Part shown: in pieces, positions 51,849 through 61,639 of the stretch | Position numbering within the stretch: the first letter of the stretch is position 1 | Layout: every line of letters begins with the position of its first letter | NCBI GenBank assembly: GCA_904419315.1 | Contig: CAJFQY010000006.1 | Coordinates: forward strand, 1-64,000 | From: Zongyangia gallinarum | GTDB taxonomy: Bacteria > Bacillota > Clostridia > Oscillospirales > Ruminococcaceae | DNA: 64,000 bases | Direction of reading: 5' to 3' | Notes under the pieces: generated by a model | Told to the model about the DNA's origin: nothing | Seen by the model: only the letters and a program-made list of their open reading frames with translations | Database searches by the model: none | Made by a program: the position numbers and the translations under genes

Positions 51849-52841
51849 TCAATCCGTTTTAATTGCCGCATCGAATTCAATTTCTGAAGGAGGAAAATTG
51901 ATTCTGCGGACAAAGGAGATAGCTTCTTTGAGGCCAAAAATCCGATCCATTCCGTTGTCCTCCCATTCAATAGACAGAGGGCCAGTATACTGCATGGCAT
52001 TGAGTTCCCGGATGATCTCTTCAAAGTTGACATCACCATGGCCCAGTGAACGGAAATTCCAGGCACGCTTGGTGCTGCCAAAGGGCAGATGGGAACCGAG
52101 AATACCCCTGCGGCCATCATAGCTGACACTGGCGTCTTTCATGTGAACATGGAAAACATAAGGGGCAAAGTCCTGCAAAAACACGGTGGGATTGACCCCC
52201 TGCCAAATTAGATGGCTGGGATCGAAATTAAGTCCAAAGGCCGGATGGCCATTCATCTTTTTCAGCAACCGCTGGGTGGAGTAGTAGTCAAAGGCAATCT
52301 CCGTAGGATGAACCTCAAAGGCAAATTTGACATTTTTCCGCTGGAATTCATCCAAAATAGGGGTCCAGAGGGAAACAATCCTGTCGTAGCCCTCCTCGAT
52401 CATCTCTTCTGTAGTCTGGGGGAAAGAGTAGAAAAACTTCCAGATGGGGGAACCCAGAAATCCTGTCACAATGGAAACGCCCAAATTGTTACAGGCCGTG
52501 GGCACCTGCATCATAAAGTCAATGGCCCACTTTCTAATTTCTTCTGGTTTGCCAGCAAACCGGGCAGGGGCAAAGTTATCCAGACGCGGGTCATAGAGAT
52601 CCCCTACACATTGTCCTGCCAGAGCAGCGCAGATAGCCCACATCTTCAGGCCATGGCTGTGGAGGATCTCCAGCCGCTCTTCGCAATACTCCTTGCTGGA
52701 GGCCGCTTTCTCGATGCTCAATACCGACTCGCTTACCGCGATTTCCAGCCCGTCAAATCCCAGGCTGCCTGTGAGTTCACAAAGTTCCTCCAGTGGCAGA
52801 TCTCCCCACTGGCCGGTCGCCAGTGTAATTGGTCGATTCAT
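51849..52841 (-). CDS. Sugar phosphate isomerase/epimerase (xylose isomerase-like TIM barrel)
   Basis: 330 residues of the AP-endonuclease-2/IolE-like barrel: GFDGLEIAVSE at the N-terminus, KFAFEVHPTEIAFD near 175 with a metal Glu, FGLNFDPSHL near 205, VFHVHMKDA near 233, HGDVNFEEII and a late Glu in LSIEWED. Such enzymes isomerise or epimerise sugars or cyclitols. It is the last gene of a row with two RbsC-type permeases and an ABC ATPase, so it probably acts on the imported sugar. Confidence 0.85.
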   Translation of the reverse strand: MNRPITLATGQWGDLPLEELCELTGSLGFDGLEIAVSESVLSIEKAASSKEYCEERLEILHSHGLKMWAICAALAGQCVGDLYDPRLDNFAPARFAGKPEEIRKWAIDFMMQVPTACNNLGVSIVTGFLGSPIWKFFYSFPQTTEEMIEEGYDRIVSLWTPILDEFQRKNVKFAFEVHPTEIAFDYYSTQRLLKKMNGHPAFGLNFDPSHLIWQGVNPTVFLQDFAPYVFHVHMKDASVSYDGRRGILGSHLPFGSTKRAWNFRSLGHGDVNFEEIIRELNAMQYTGPLSIEWEDNGMDRIFGLKEAISFVRRINFPPSEIEFDAAIKTD

Positions 52842-52855
52842 AGCAGTGCTCCTTT

Positions 52856-53815
52856 CTATTGACGCAGGCTTTCCTTGCGGTTATAGGCAGCCAGCAGAAC
52901 AATGAGGATGGCACCCATAATAATGTCCCGAACGGCAGGGCTTGTATTGATAGCGGTCAGGAAGTTGGAAAGCACTGTCAGAAGCAGGGCTCCAAACACC
53001 GTACCTGTAAAGTTTCCTTTGCCGCCGGAAAGGAGGGTGCCGCCGATGACGACAGCTGAAATGGACATCATAGAATAGCTGTCAAATGTAGCGCATTGAG
53101 CTTGGCTGTAGTATCCCGCAGCGATAAATCCGCCGATGCCTGCCAGCATACCGCCTACTGCGTAAGCAATCAAACGGACCTGTTTTACCTTGATTCCGCT
53201 CAGGTAGGCGGCCGCGTCGTTGGTACCGATAAGCATGAGCCGGTAGCCGAAACGGGTGTATCGAATCAAAACCACTGTGAGGACGAAAAAGCAGATGGCC
53301 AGCAGGAAAATGCCGGGGATAAAACCAAAATACCGGGTGGTCAGCAGTTTGCTCATCTCTTTTGCCGCTGTTCCTCTAGGTGCTCCGCCGGATATAATCA
53401 GCTGTACCTTGCCTAGAATGTTGGAAACGCACATGGTCATAATGAGGGCAGGTAATCCGACATAGGAAACGCCGATACCATTGATGGCGCCGATGACAAC
53501 GCCTACCAGAATACAGACGATAAGGGTGGGAAGGATCATTGACGCATCCCCCTTCATCATCTCTACACTGATGACCGCCGTGGTGGACATAACTGCGCCA
53601 GCGGAAAGGTCAATACCGCCGTTGCCAGAAATAATGATGATGCACTGTCCTGCGGAGGCAAAAACCAGAATGGAGGCGATGGCGGCAATACTGCTCACCG
53701 TGCCCATATTCATGGCCTGGGGACGGAAAACACCTGTAATGATAAACAGGAGAACCGCTAGAACAAGGGCCATGATGGCTTGATTTTTCCAGAGATCTTT
53801 GATATGTTCTCTCAT
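52856..53815 (-). CDS. Sugar ABC transporter permease (RbsC type), second
   Basis: 319 residues with 8-10 membrane helices and the RbsC-family motifs: SGNGGIDLSAGAVMS near 63 and IGGTLLSGGKGNFTGTVFGALLL near 257. It overlaps the upstream permease by four bases (ATGA) and precedes the isomerase gene by 14. The heterodimeric permease pair is usual for some CUT2 sugar importers. Confidence 0.9.
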   Translation of the reverse strand: MREHIKDLWKNQAIMALVLAVLLFIITGVFRPQAMNMGTVSSIAAIASILVFASAGQCIIIISGNGGIDLSAGAVMSTTAVISVEMMKGDASMILPTLIVCILVGVVIGAINGIGVSYVGLPALIMTMCVSNILGKVQLIISGGAPRGTAAKEMSKLLTTRYFGFIPGIFLLAICFFVLTVVLIRYTRFGYRLMLIGTNDAAAYLSGIKVKQVRLIAYAVGGMLAGIGGFIAAGYYSQAQCATFDSYSMMSISAVVIGGTLLSGGKGNFTGTVFGALLLTVLSNFLTAINTSPAVRDIIMGAILIVLLAAYNRKESLRQ

Positions 53816-54861
53816 TTAGAATCCTCCTCCTTCCCAGTGACCAACTTTTTCAGTCGCCGCCGTCCTTTTTTGCTGGCAAGAACCGATAAAGTCAATCCCA
53901 GCAAAATAATCATTTCTGAAATCAGGTCCTGATAGAAGTTGGAAAGCTGGAAGCCCGGGATCAACGCAGGCAGCAGCTTGATGAACAAATAGGAAACCGT
54001 GTTGGTGACAAAGGCCAGGAAAAGGGCACCCAGCATACCGCAGATCATGCTGCCCCATCCTCCGCTGATCAGCACACCGCCCAGCAGGCAGGCTGCTACA
54101 GAAGTAAGGGTCATGACATCACCCGAGATCGGGTTGCCGCTGGCGATCATTGCAGTCATGCAAAGTCCTGCCAGCCCCACAAAGATACCGCAAATAAAGT
54201 AAGAACGGATGGTGATTTTCACCGTATCCAGGCCGGTGGCATAGGTGTTCTTTTCTGATCCGCCTAAGGCATAGATTTCTTTGATCGCCGGATAGCGTTT
54301 CAACGCTGTCCACACTCCCAATACAATGAGGAGCAGATACAGGGTGGTGGGCAGTCCCAAAATGGTACCATCATAGAACTTCCACACCGCCTGCGGCACA
54401 CTGCCTTGCGGTTCCGGCATTAAGATAACATTGATCCCTTTGATAATATAGCTCATTCCATAGGTGGCGAGCATGGGGGGAATACGCAGATATCCTACAA
54501 TGATACCGTTGAGGGTGGAAACAACCACGGCCGCCAGGAATCCGACGATCCAGGCCACCCAAATCGGCATTCCTGTATAAGTAGGCAGCATCACGGCCAA
54601 CACATTGACCATGGACATTTGGATGCCCACTGAAAGGTCGATATTGCCTGTTAAGATAACAATACTCTGGGCCATGGTCAGCAGGATCAAGGGGGTATTC
54701 TTTGAAAAGATCATGCTGAAGTTATTGGCCGAAAAGAAACCGGCGCCCTGGGTAATGATGTTTAAGATAATGACAATCAGCAAAAGAATCAGGCCCATAA
54801 ATTCGGGAGCTTTCCTCAGGGATGCAAATCCTTTTGCCGCTTTCTGGCCTTTTCCCGTCAT
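53812..54861 (-). CDS. Sugar ABC transporter permease (RbsC type), first
   Basis: 349 residues, also of the CUT2 RbsC family: LTGNIDLSVGIQMS near 70, GGSEKNTYATGLDT near 200 and LLGGVLISGGWGSMICGMLGAL near 260. It overlaps both neighbours by four bases, so ATPase fragment, two permeases and isomerase form one translational unit. Confidence 0.9.
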   Translation of the reverse strand: MTGKGQKAAKGFASLRKAPEFMGLILLLIVIILNIITQGAGFFSANNFSMIFSKNTPLILLTMAQSIVILTGNIDLSVGIQMSMVNVLAVMLPTYTGMPIWVAWIVGFLAAVVVSTLNGIIVGYLRIPPMLATYGMSYIIKGINVILMPEPQGSVPQAVWKFYDGTILGLPTTLYLLLIVLGVWTALKRYPAIKEIYALGGSEKNTYATGLDTVKITIRSYFICGIFVGLAGLCMTAMIASGNPISGDVMTLTSVAACLLGGVLISGGWGSMICGMLGALFLAFVTNTVSYLFIKLLPALIPGFQLSNFYQDLISEMIILLGLTLSVLASKKGRRRLKKLVTGKEEDSK

Positions 54862-56045
54862 GATCTCTCCACCTCCTGCTCTTCTGGTTGCAGTCCCATC
54901 ATGGCTGCCACCAGATGGTCCTCAGTCAAAGTATCGCCGGACAGCATGCGGCTGATTTTTCCTTCATAGAACACATAAATCCGATCGCAGATGGCCAGCA
55001 GCTCTTCATTGTCGCTGGACACCATCAGCACTGTCATTCCCGACTGGATCGCCTCCCGTAGGAAACCTTGCAGCTCCTGACGGGCTGACACGTCAACGCC
55101 TTTGGTTGGGTCGTCCAACAGCAAAAAGTCAGGCGCCGCGGAAATCCAGCGGCCAAATGCAACCTTCTGCTGATTGCCGCCGGAAAGGGAGCTGATCGGG
55201 TCGGAGAGCTTTCCAATTTTAATGTTGTGACTTTCTACCACCTGTTGGGCGCTACTGTTGATCTTCTTTTTGGTCATAGGGCCAAATACCAGGCCCTTGG
55301 ACAAATTGGCGCTGTAGATATTTTCACTGATGGGTCGGATGGAGAATACCGCCTCTCGATTACGGTCGCCAGAGATAAATCCCATGCCATCCCGCACCGC
55401 ATCCGCAGCATTCCTGTAGTGTACATGATGCCCTTTGAAGGTGATTGTCCCGCTCTCATGAGGAAGCGCGCCATAAAGTGCCCGCAAAAATTCCGACTGG
55501 CCCTGGCCCTGGAGTCCTCCAATGCCGATGATCTCGCCGCATCCGATCTCTACGTCTACGCCGCGGACCTCTTTTCCCACATAAAGCTGTTCGGTTTTGA
55601 GGATGCATTCGCCCCCTACTATCGCCGTATGCGGCTCTCCAGCGCTTCCCTGCTCCGGCATCTTCCCCGTCATATGGAAGACAATTTCCTCCATGGGGGT
55701 TTCCTCCAGATTTTTATCAGCCACCGATTCTCCGTCCCGCAGCACTACAGCTCTGGAACAAATTTGATAAATTTCCTTCAGCCGGTGGGTTACCATGACA
55801 GTGGAAACACCTGTCTCTTTTAACCGGAGCAGATATGTAAACAGGGTTTCAACCTCATCATAGTGAAGCGCTGAGGTAACTTCATCCAACAGCAGAATCT
55901 TTGGCTGCCACGACACCGCCTTAGCGATTTCCACCAGGCTTTGGGTCGAAGGCGGAAGGTCCCCTGCAAAATCATCTAGGGAACACGGGGCCTTCAGTTC
56001 ATCCAAGAAGGACTGGGCATATTCCCGGTTTTTCTTTTTATCCAC
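54858..56045 (-). pseudogene. Sugar ABC ATPase (RbsA/MglA type) lacking its N-terminus
   Basis: RbsA-type ATPases have about 500 residues and two ABC domains. Here the first recognisable sequence is VDKKKNREYAQSFLDEL (from 56045), which corresponds to about residue 105 of a normal protein. The first Walker A and Q-loop are missing, while the LPPSTQ signature, Walker B ILLLDEVTSAL and the whole second domain (GGLQGQGQSEF, LSGGNQQKVAFGRW) remain. The frame is open upstream to 56312 but runs antisense into the ROK gene and is not ATPase-like. No ribosome site precedes the GTG at 56045. The gene is probably broken. Confidence 0.8.
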
Positions 56046-56175
56046 ATTGCCGAGCTTGGTTTTAAAATCATGTTGTTCTAGTGGCAATGAATACAAAATT
56101 CTTAGAAAGCATTGCATAAGTTTGCAAGATAGTATAGGATCATAATAGACAATATTGGTAAAGATGGGGTGCGAA

Positions 56176-57315
56176 GTGAACAATACAAGTGAGTTAAAAG
56201 CCCGCAATATGAAACGATGCGTCCGTGAAATCTGCCTTGCCGGTAAAATTACCAAACCGCAGCTGGGGCTCCAGACAGGATTGACCTCTGTCACAACCCA
56301 CAAATTTGTCAATGAACTTTCGGAAATGAATTTTGTCCGGGAGGCCGGTGTCAGTAATACCAGTGTGGGGAAAAAGGCGATCTTTTACGAGATTAATCCT
56401 AATTATGGTTATTTGGTAGGCCAGGATATTTATGATGGAGAGGTGACTACCTGTCTCTATGATTTTTCTCTTCACTGTCTTCGGGAAAGGCACAGCGTCA
56501 TTCCTAAAGAGTATAGCGAGCAGGTACTTACCATCCTTTGTACAGAGCTTGAAAACATCACGGAAGGCATCCCCACCCATAGCATCCATCAAATCGGCAT
56601 TACAGTGTCCGGTGAGGTTAGCTTTGAGCAAGGTATCATCACCAACAGCATTGGTATGAAATGCTGGCGAGGAATTCCCATTAAGTCCCTCCTTGAAAAC
56701 CGGCTCGGTATTCCTGTTGTAGTGGAAAATGATATCAACGCGTCGGTCATCGCCATGAAGTGGCGCAACAAACTCACCCATGATTTTGTTCTTCTGGACA
56801 TCTCTTATGGAATTGGTGCCGGTATTCTACAAAACGGCAAACTCTATCGGGGAGCCAACTCCTTCGCAGGTGAAATTGGCCATATCCCGGTGAAACAGGA
56901 TGGAGAAATCTGTCGGTGTGGAAACCGGGGCTGTATTGAAACCATTACCCTTCAAAACAACATCACAAAACGAGTGGGAGAAACCAGCATTGACCGTGTC
57001 ATCAGCCGTGCTCTGGAGGGAGATGATAAGGTGCTGGAAGTGCTGCGCAATGTAGTTCACTACATCTCCTGGGTGGCTGATCTTGTGGTCAAGGTTTACG
57101 ATCCCGGTATCCTTTATATCGCCAACTCCTGGTTGGCCCATTTCCCCAATTTTTGTGACGAAATTTCAGAATACATCTTTACCCATTCCACCTGGCTGAC
57201 AAGAGATCAACTGGCTGTCTATTATATTCCCGAAAGCCGTGTTGCCACAGCTTACCATGCGGCAGGCTATCTTGCTTTTGATACCTATCTTGAAAAAGGC
57301 ACCTATATTGTCTGA
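56176..57315 (+). CDS. ROK-family regulator (NagC/XylR-like)
   Basis: About 379 residues: an N-terminal winged-helix DNA-binding region (KRCVREICLAGKITKPQLGLQTGL), then a ROK domain with GIGAGILQNGKLYRGANSFAGEIGHIPV and the zinc motif CRCGNRGCIE near 250. The usual DxGGT ATP motif is altered, as in repressors. Start GTG 56176 sits six bases after GGGG. It lies divergent from the truncated ATPase and 38 bases ahead of an isomerase gene, so it probably controls this sugar region. Confidence 0.88.
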   Translation: MNNTSELKARNMKRCVREICLAGKITKPQLGLQTGLTSVTTHKFVNELSEMNFVREAGVSNTSVGKKAIFYEINPNYGYLVGQDIYDGEVTTCLYDFSLHCLRERHSVIPKEYSEQVLTILCTELENITEGIPTHSIHQIGITVSGEVSFEQGIITNSIGMKCWRGIPIKSLLENRLGIPVVVENDINASVIAMKWRNKLTHDFVLLDISYGIGAGILQNGKLYRGANSFAGEIGHIPVKQDGEICRCGNRGCIETITLQNNITKRVGETSIDRVISRALEGDDKVLEVLRNVVHYISWVADLVVKVYDPGILYIANSWLAHFPNFCDEISEYIFTHSTWLTRDQLAVYYIPESRVATAYHAAGYLAFDTYLEKGTYIV

Positions 57316-57353
57316 AACACGGACGGCGGTGCCACCGAAAGGAGTTTCAAAGC

Positions 57354-58733
57354 ATGAAGCTGAAATTAGGTGTTGCAGTCACCCGTAGAGACTGCTTCCA
57401 GAACGAAAAGACTCTAGAAAACCGCGACCGTATCCTCCAAAAAGTAGCCGAACTTTCCAAAGAGCTTGATTTTGATTATGTAACCACCGACTTTTTAGGC
57501 GGTGAGCGGATGATGATTGAACTGTCTGACGCCGCCAAGGTAGAAGAATATTTCAAGGCCGAGAAAGTCGACGCTCTCTTCATCCCCCACGCCAATTTTG
57601 GGCAGGAGGAATCCGTGGCCCGGCTGGCTAAAAACATGGGACTGCCACTTCTGATCTGGGGTCCCCGAGATGAATGCCCCAAGGGCCAGGAGCTGCGGCC
57701 AACCGATACCCAATGCGGCCTGTTTGCCTGTTCCAAGGTACTGCGTCGCTATGGTGTCACCTTCTCCTACATTGAAAACTGTGATGTGGAGGATCCCGCT
57801 TTCCGCAAGGGGCTGGAAAAGTTCCTAGCTGTCGCACGGGTAGTCAATAAATTCCATCATCTGCGGATTGGCCAGGTCTCTGTCCGGCCCCGTCAGTTTA
57901 TGAGCGTCATGTGCAACGAGGCTGAACTTCTTGAGCGCTTCGGCATCGAAGTGGTCCCCATCCCTGCTTATGACATCGTCGCCTCCACCAGGAAGATCCG
58001 GGAGGAGTGGGACAGCGAAACTCAGGAAATTCTTGATGCCATCCACGCCAAAGGCATTGATACACGAGAGTTCGGAGAAGAAAGGCTCAAACTCATGTGT
58101 GCCCTCGAGACGGCTTTGCTCCGTTTTGCCAGAGAATTCTCTCTGGATGCCCTCAGTGTGGAATGCTGGGATGTTTTCCTCAACGATCTCGGTTTTAAAC
58201 CCTGTTTTGTTTTTGGCGATCTCACCGATCGGATGCTGCCCTGTGCCTGTGAAAATGATATTCACGGCGCAATCATGCTGGCTCTTGCCGTGGCCGCCAA
58301 TAACCAGAAGGAGCCCCCCTTCTTCGCTGACCTGACCATCCGTCATCCCCACAATGACAACGCAGAGCTTCTGTGGCATTGCGGACCCTTCGCTAAGTCA
58401 CTGATGAAAGAGGGGGCCTCTCCCTCTCTGGCTCAGGAGGGTCAGGGGTTCTATCCCATCCATGGCGGTCAGGTAACCCTGCTTCGGTTTGACGCACTGA
58501 AAGGCAACTACACCCTCTTCGCGGATTCCGCTCAAGGTACTGACGGTCCGGAAACCTGCGGCAATTATCTGTGGGTTGAGGTAGACGACTGGGTCAAATG
58601 GGAAAAGAAATTCATCTTTGGTCCCTATATCCATCATGTCACCGGTCTTTTCGGCGATTATGTAGATGTCTTCCAAGAAGTCTGCCGTTACATGGACATT
58701 CCTTACGACAACGCAGACAAACCCCTATTTTAA
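57354..58733 (+). CDS. L-fucose/L-arabinose isomerase-like protein 1
   Basis: 459 residues, FucI/AraA superfamily. Visible blocks are FIPHANFGQEESVARL near 75, WGPRDECP, DTQCGLFACSKVLRRYG near 118, the metal-site region ACENDIHGAIMLA near 298 and a C-terminal HHVTG. It is clearly a paralogue of the protein at 60080-61501. Family enzymes convert aldoses and ketoses with Mn2+; the substrate is unknown. GAAAGGAG precedes the ATG. Co-oriented with the ROK gene. Confidence 0.85.
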   Translation: MKLKLGVAVTRRDCFQNEKTLENRDRILQKVAELSKELDFDYVTTDFLGGERMMIELSDAAKVEEYFKAEKVDALFIPHANFGQEESVARLAKNMGLPLLIWGPRDECPKGQELRPTDTQCGLFACSKVLRRYGVTFSYIENCDVEDPAFRKGLEKFLAVARVVNKFHHLRIGQVSVRPRQFMSVMCNEAELLERFGIEVVPIPAYDIVASTRKIREEWDSETQEILDAIHAKGIDTREFGEERLKLMCALETALLRFAREFSLDALSVECWDVFLNDLGFKPCFVFGDLTDRMLPCACENDIHGAIMLALAVAANNQKEPPFFADLTIRHPHNDNAELLWHCGPFAKSLMKEGASPSLAQEGQGFYPIHGGQVTLLRFDALKGNYTLFADSAQGTDGPETCGNYLWVEVDDWVKWEKKFIFGPYIHHVTGLFGDYVDVFQEVCRYMDIPYDNADKPLF

Positions 58734-58742
58734 ACGCAAAAA

Positions 58743-58772
58743 AGTGCCTCCACAAAAAATTGTGGAGGCACT
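58743..58772. terminator. Bidirectional terminator
   Basis: Perfect 13-bp arms 58743-58755 and 58760-58772 between the convergent isomerase-like and PfkB genes. Confidence 0.82.
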
Positions 58773-58791
58773 ACTTTCTGCTCTATTTCTT

Positions 58792-59763
58792 TTATTTGAG
58801 GATGGGTACGTTTTTGATGCAATCATACACCTGCTCCAGGGTGGGCATGGAGGGGATGGCTCCTTTCCCTGTTGTGGTAATAGAACCGGTGGCGTTGCCA
58901 AAATCAATGATATCGTGCAGTTCCTGGGCGTTTACCTGATCCACAGGTTTATCCAACTCCAGCACCTTATACAGGACACCGGAGAAGAAGGAATCGCCCG
59001 CACCGTTGGTATCAATGGTTTTCACGTCATAGGCGCCCAATTTCACGGTGTTGTCCCCGACCCGGCCGTAAGCGCCGTCCGCAGCCAGGGTAATGGTCAT
59101 CATTTTGATGCCATACTGCTCCATCAGCAGTTTAGACCCCTGATCCAAATCAGTCAGCCCCGTCAGGAACTCCAGCTCCTCATGGGAAATTTTCACAATA
59201 TCAGCATATTGCATAGCTTCCAGCATGACATCTTTAGCAGTACCCAGATCCGGCCAGAGGGATTCCCGCAGGTTGGGATCGTAAGAAATAATCTTGCCCT
59301 TGCTCTTGGCATACTTGGCGGCTTCCATGGTAGCGGTGCGGGCCGGTTCATGGGTCATGGACACAGAACCAAAGTGGAAAATCTTGGTGTTGTCAATGAG
59401 AGAAAGATCCACCTCATCAAAGGCCAGCATCATATCCGCGCCCGGATTGCGATAGAAGGAAAAACGGCGGTCTCCGGAGGGCAGCAGCTTGACAAAAGCC
59501 AAAGTTGTATTACACGCATCGGTCATCACCACACCCTTGGTATCAATGCCAGCCTGCTCCAGTGTCTCGATACAGACATCACCGAACATGTCCTTGCCTA
59601 CCTTGCCGATAAACGCTGCCTTTTTTCCTAATTTGGCAACGCCTGCGGCTAGGTTGCAGGGGGCGCCGCCCGGCTTCTGTTCAAAAACGATTTTGTTCTC
59701 GGGATTGGAATAAGGAGTAAAATCAATAATAAATTCACCCAATGATACTACATCATACATCAT
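58792..59763 (-). CDS. PfkB-family carbohydrate kinase (fructokinase-like)
   Basis: 323 residues: N-terminal SLGEFIIDFTPY and the first PfkB signature GGAPCNLAAGVAKLGKKAAFIGKVG. The second signature DTNGAGDSFFSGVLY carries the catalytic Asp. Closest in pattern to fructokinases, but the family also phosphorylates other ketoses. ATG 59763 follows GAGGTG. It lies between the two FucI-like isomerases and probably phosphorylates the ketose they make. Confidence 0.9.
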   Translation of the reverse strand: MMYDVVSLGEFIIDFTPYSNPENKIVFEQKPGGAPCNLAAGVAKLGKKAAFIGKVGKDMFGDVCIETLEQAGIDTKGVVMTDACNTTLAFVKLLPSGDRRFSFYRNPGADMMLAFDEVDLSLIDNTKIFHFGSVSMTHEPARTATMEAAKYAKSKGKIISYDPNLRESLWPDLGTAKDVMLEAMQYADIVKISHEELEFLTGLTDLDQGSKLLMEQYGIKMMTITLAADGAYGRVGDNTVKLGAYDVKTIDTNGAGDSFFSGVLYKVLELDKPVDQVNAQELHDIIDFGNATGSITTTGKGAIPSMPTLEQVYDCIKNVPILK

Positions 59764-59990
59764 TTTACGCACCTCTGTCTTCTCAGAATTTCTTCTCATT
59801 GTAAAAATCACTTACATTCCATATCCCTCGCAAGATCTGCTTACACGTCTAATTTTCTTTCTTCATGATGTCCATTAGAATATGAAATATATCTATTCTT
59901 ATATTACAAAAATTTTTTCCAACTTGCAAGTATATTTATCCATTTTCTGTATTTTCAACAAAAGTCTTTTTAAGATACATCTTTACAGCA
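59764..59990 (-). promoter_or_regulatory. Intergenic region with promoter of the PfkB kinase gene
   Basis: AT-rich, no gene. Minus strand TTGCAA (59924-59929), 17-base spacer, TAATAT (59901-59906). The leader would be about 130 bases. Confidence 0.65.
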
Positions 59991-60025
59991 GAAAGGGCCC
60001 GGCGCGTTAGGCGCCGGGCCCTTTC
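59991..60025. terminator. Strong GC-rich terminator after the second FucI-like gene
   Basis: Perfect 15-bp arms 59991-60005 and 60011-60025, very GC-rich, with loop GTTAG. Confidence 0.8.
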
Positions 60026-60079
60026 CCATGGATTGCCTATCAGTATCGTTCTGGGAAGAACGGGAATCCCAAAATCCAA

Positions 60080-61501
60080 TTATTTGGAACCTCTCAGCCA
60101 TGCCTGGATTTCCTTTTCTTCCGGATCGACCGGATCGGGAGTAATCCCCAGGTACTTACATGCCTCGTACATCACCGGGACGATGTACTCATGAATGCCA
60201 ATGGCATGATGGATATAAGGACCGGTGATGACCTTTTCCTCCCACAGGGGCCAATCATTGACCTCCACCCAGAGGAAGGAGCCGCGGGAGAACCGGCCAT
60301 GATAGCCTTTGGCCTTGCCCATGAGCAGGGAGTACTCTCCATGGTCGCCGTCGAAGCGGATGATGGAGATATCCCCGCCCTTGATTTCGCCCTCGCCGGT
60401 ACCCTGGGACTGGGACGGGAAGGTAAAGTGGGTGCGGAATTTGCCGTCGGTCATAAGAGAGGGCGGGAAGTTGCCGCAGTGGAAAAGCAGTTCTCCATTC
60501 TCATTATCCCAATCCCGGACGGTGATATCGGCGAAGAAGGCCGGTTTCTGTCCGAAGGTCGCAGCCTGCGCCATAACAGATGAGATAGCGCCGCAGATAT
60601 CGGTTTCACATGCTACCGGGAAGCCCTCCTCGGTGAGCAGGCCATTGGCAAGGCAGGGCATAATGTCCATGCAGTCCTGCATGGCGTTCCAGCACTGGAT
60701 CGCAGCACAGTTGCACTGGTATTCGTCTGCAAAGGACTTCATGGCAAGCTTCATGGCTGCCACCCGGATGATATACTTCTCCTCTACCCCCTGGCAGTTT
60801 ATTTTCTTTTTGATGTCTGCCACAGTGGCTTTCAGCTCGTCGCTGTTTTCTGCTTCCAATGCCTTTGTCTTCATTTCCAGCTCTGTCAAAGAGATGGGAT
60901 GGGTTTCAATGCCGAATTTCTCCAGCAGCTCACCCTCATTGCAGATAACAGACCAGAAACCGGCCGGACGGGTATCGATTTGAAGAATTCTTGTCTTTTT
61001 AAAATGCTTGACCACATTGGCAGTGCGGATAAAGTTGTCAAAACCTCTGGCAAATACTTCGCTATCCAGGGTGGAGTTGGTAATATAGGTGAATTTCACC
61101 CCGAAGCGACGGAGCACTTTGCCGGTGGCAAACATACCGCATTGGGTATCCCGCAACCGTTGTCCATCGGGCAGGGGGGCTTCATCCCGGGGACCCCACA
61201 GCAGGGTGGGTTTCCCTACTTCTCTGGCGATGCGGGCCACAGAATCCTCTGTACCAAAATTGCAGTGGGGGATGAAGATGGCGTCTACCTTGTTGACCTT
61301 CATCTTCTGGATGATAGCTTCCACATCCCTGATATTATCAACAATCAAGCCCTCTTCGTTGATATCTTCAATTCCCACGATCTCGATGCGATCGGTATAT
61401 TCCTCCAGCTTTTCCCGGATCAGCTTATTGAATTTGATAGCGTCCGGCACACTGAAGATAGTTCTTCGGGTGGGGATATAACCAAGAATCAATTTTTCCA
61501 T
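60080..61501 (-). CDS. L-fucose/L-arabinose isomerase-like protein 2
   Basis: 473 residues, paralogue of the protein at 57354-58733 with matching blocks: IPHCNFGTEDSVARIA, WGPRDEAP, DTQCGMFATGKVLRRFG, ACETDICGAISSV and HHAIGIHEY. An expected Glu in the middle (VECWDVF in the paralogue) reads IQCWNAM here, so the two may differ in substrate or one may lack activity. ATG 61501 follows AAAAGGAGG. It lies between the transketolase and kinase genes on the same strand. Confidence 0.85.
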   Translation of the reverse strand: MEKLILGYIPTRRTIFSVPDAIKFNKLIREKLEEYTDRIEIVGIEDINEEGLIVDNIRDVEAIIQKMKVNKVDAIFIPHCNFGTEDSVARIAREVGKPTLLWGPRDEAPLPDGQRLRDTQCGMFATGKVLRRFGVKFTYITNSTLDSEVFARGFDNFIRTANVVKHFKKTRILQIDTRPAGFWSVICNEGELLEKFGIETHPISLTELEMKTKALEAENSDELKATVADIKKKINCQGVEEKYIIRVAAMKLAMKSFADEYQCNCAAIQCWNAMQDCMDIMPCLANGLLTEEGFPVACETDICGAISSVMAQAATFGQKPAFFADITVRDWDNENGELLFHCGNFPPSLMTDGKFRTHFTFPSQSQGTGEGEIKGGDISIIRFDGDHGEYSLLMGKAKGYHGRFSRGSFLWVEVNDWPLWEEKVITGPYIHHAIGIHEYIVPVMYEACKYLGITPDPVDPEEKEIQAWLRGSK

Positions 61502-61585
61502 GAATGATCCTCCTTTTGTGGTTTTCCTATGTTTTTTCAGAAGAAGTAAGGATAAAATGCAGAGCCTCTCTGCCAATGAAGGTAA

Positions 61586-61620
61586 ACAAAATCTCCTTAT
61601 TAGAAATAAGGAGATTTTGT
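61586..61620. terminator. Terminator after the transketolase genes
   Basis: Perfect 15-bp arms 61586-61600 and 61606-61620, loop TAGAA. It lies between two genes on the same strand, so read-through or a separate promoter must serve the isomerase. Confidence 0.82.
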
Positions 61621-61639
61621 CGCTCTGCTTTAGTTTCGC

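Noticed and set aside
56046..56312. N-terminal 89 codons of the ABC ATPase frame
   Set aside because: Mostly antisense to the ROK gene start and without ATPase motifs; treated as chance open frame rather than the real N-terminus. The last ~12 codons may still be ATPase remnant.
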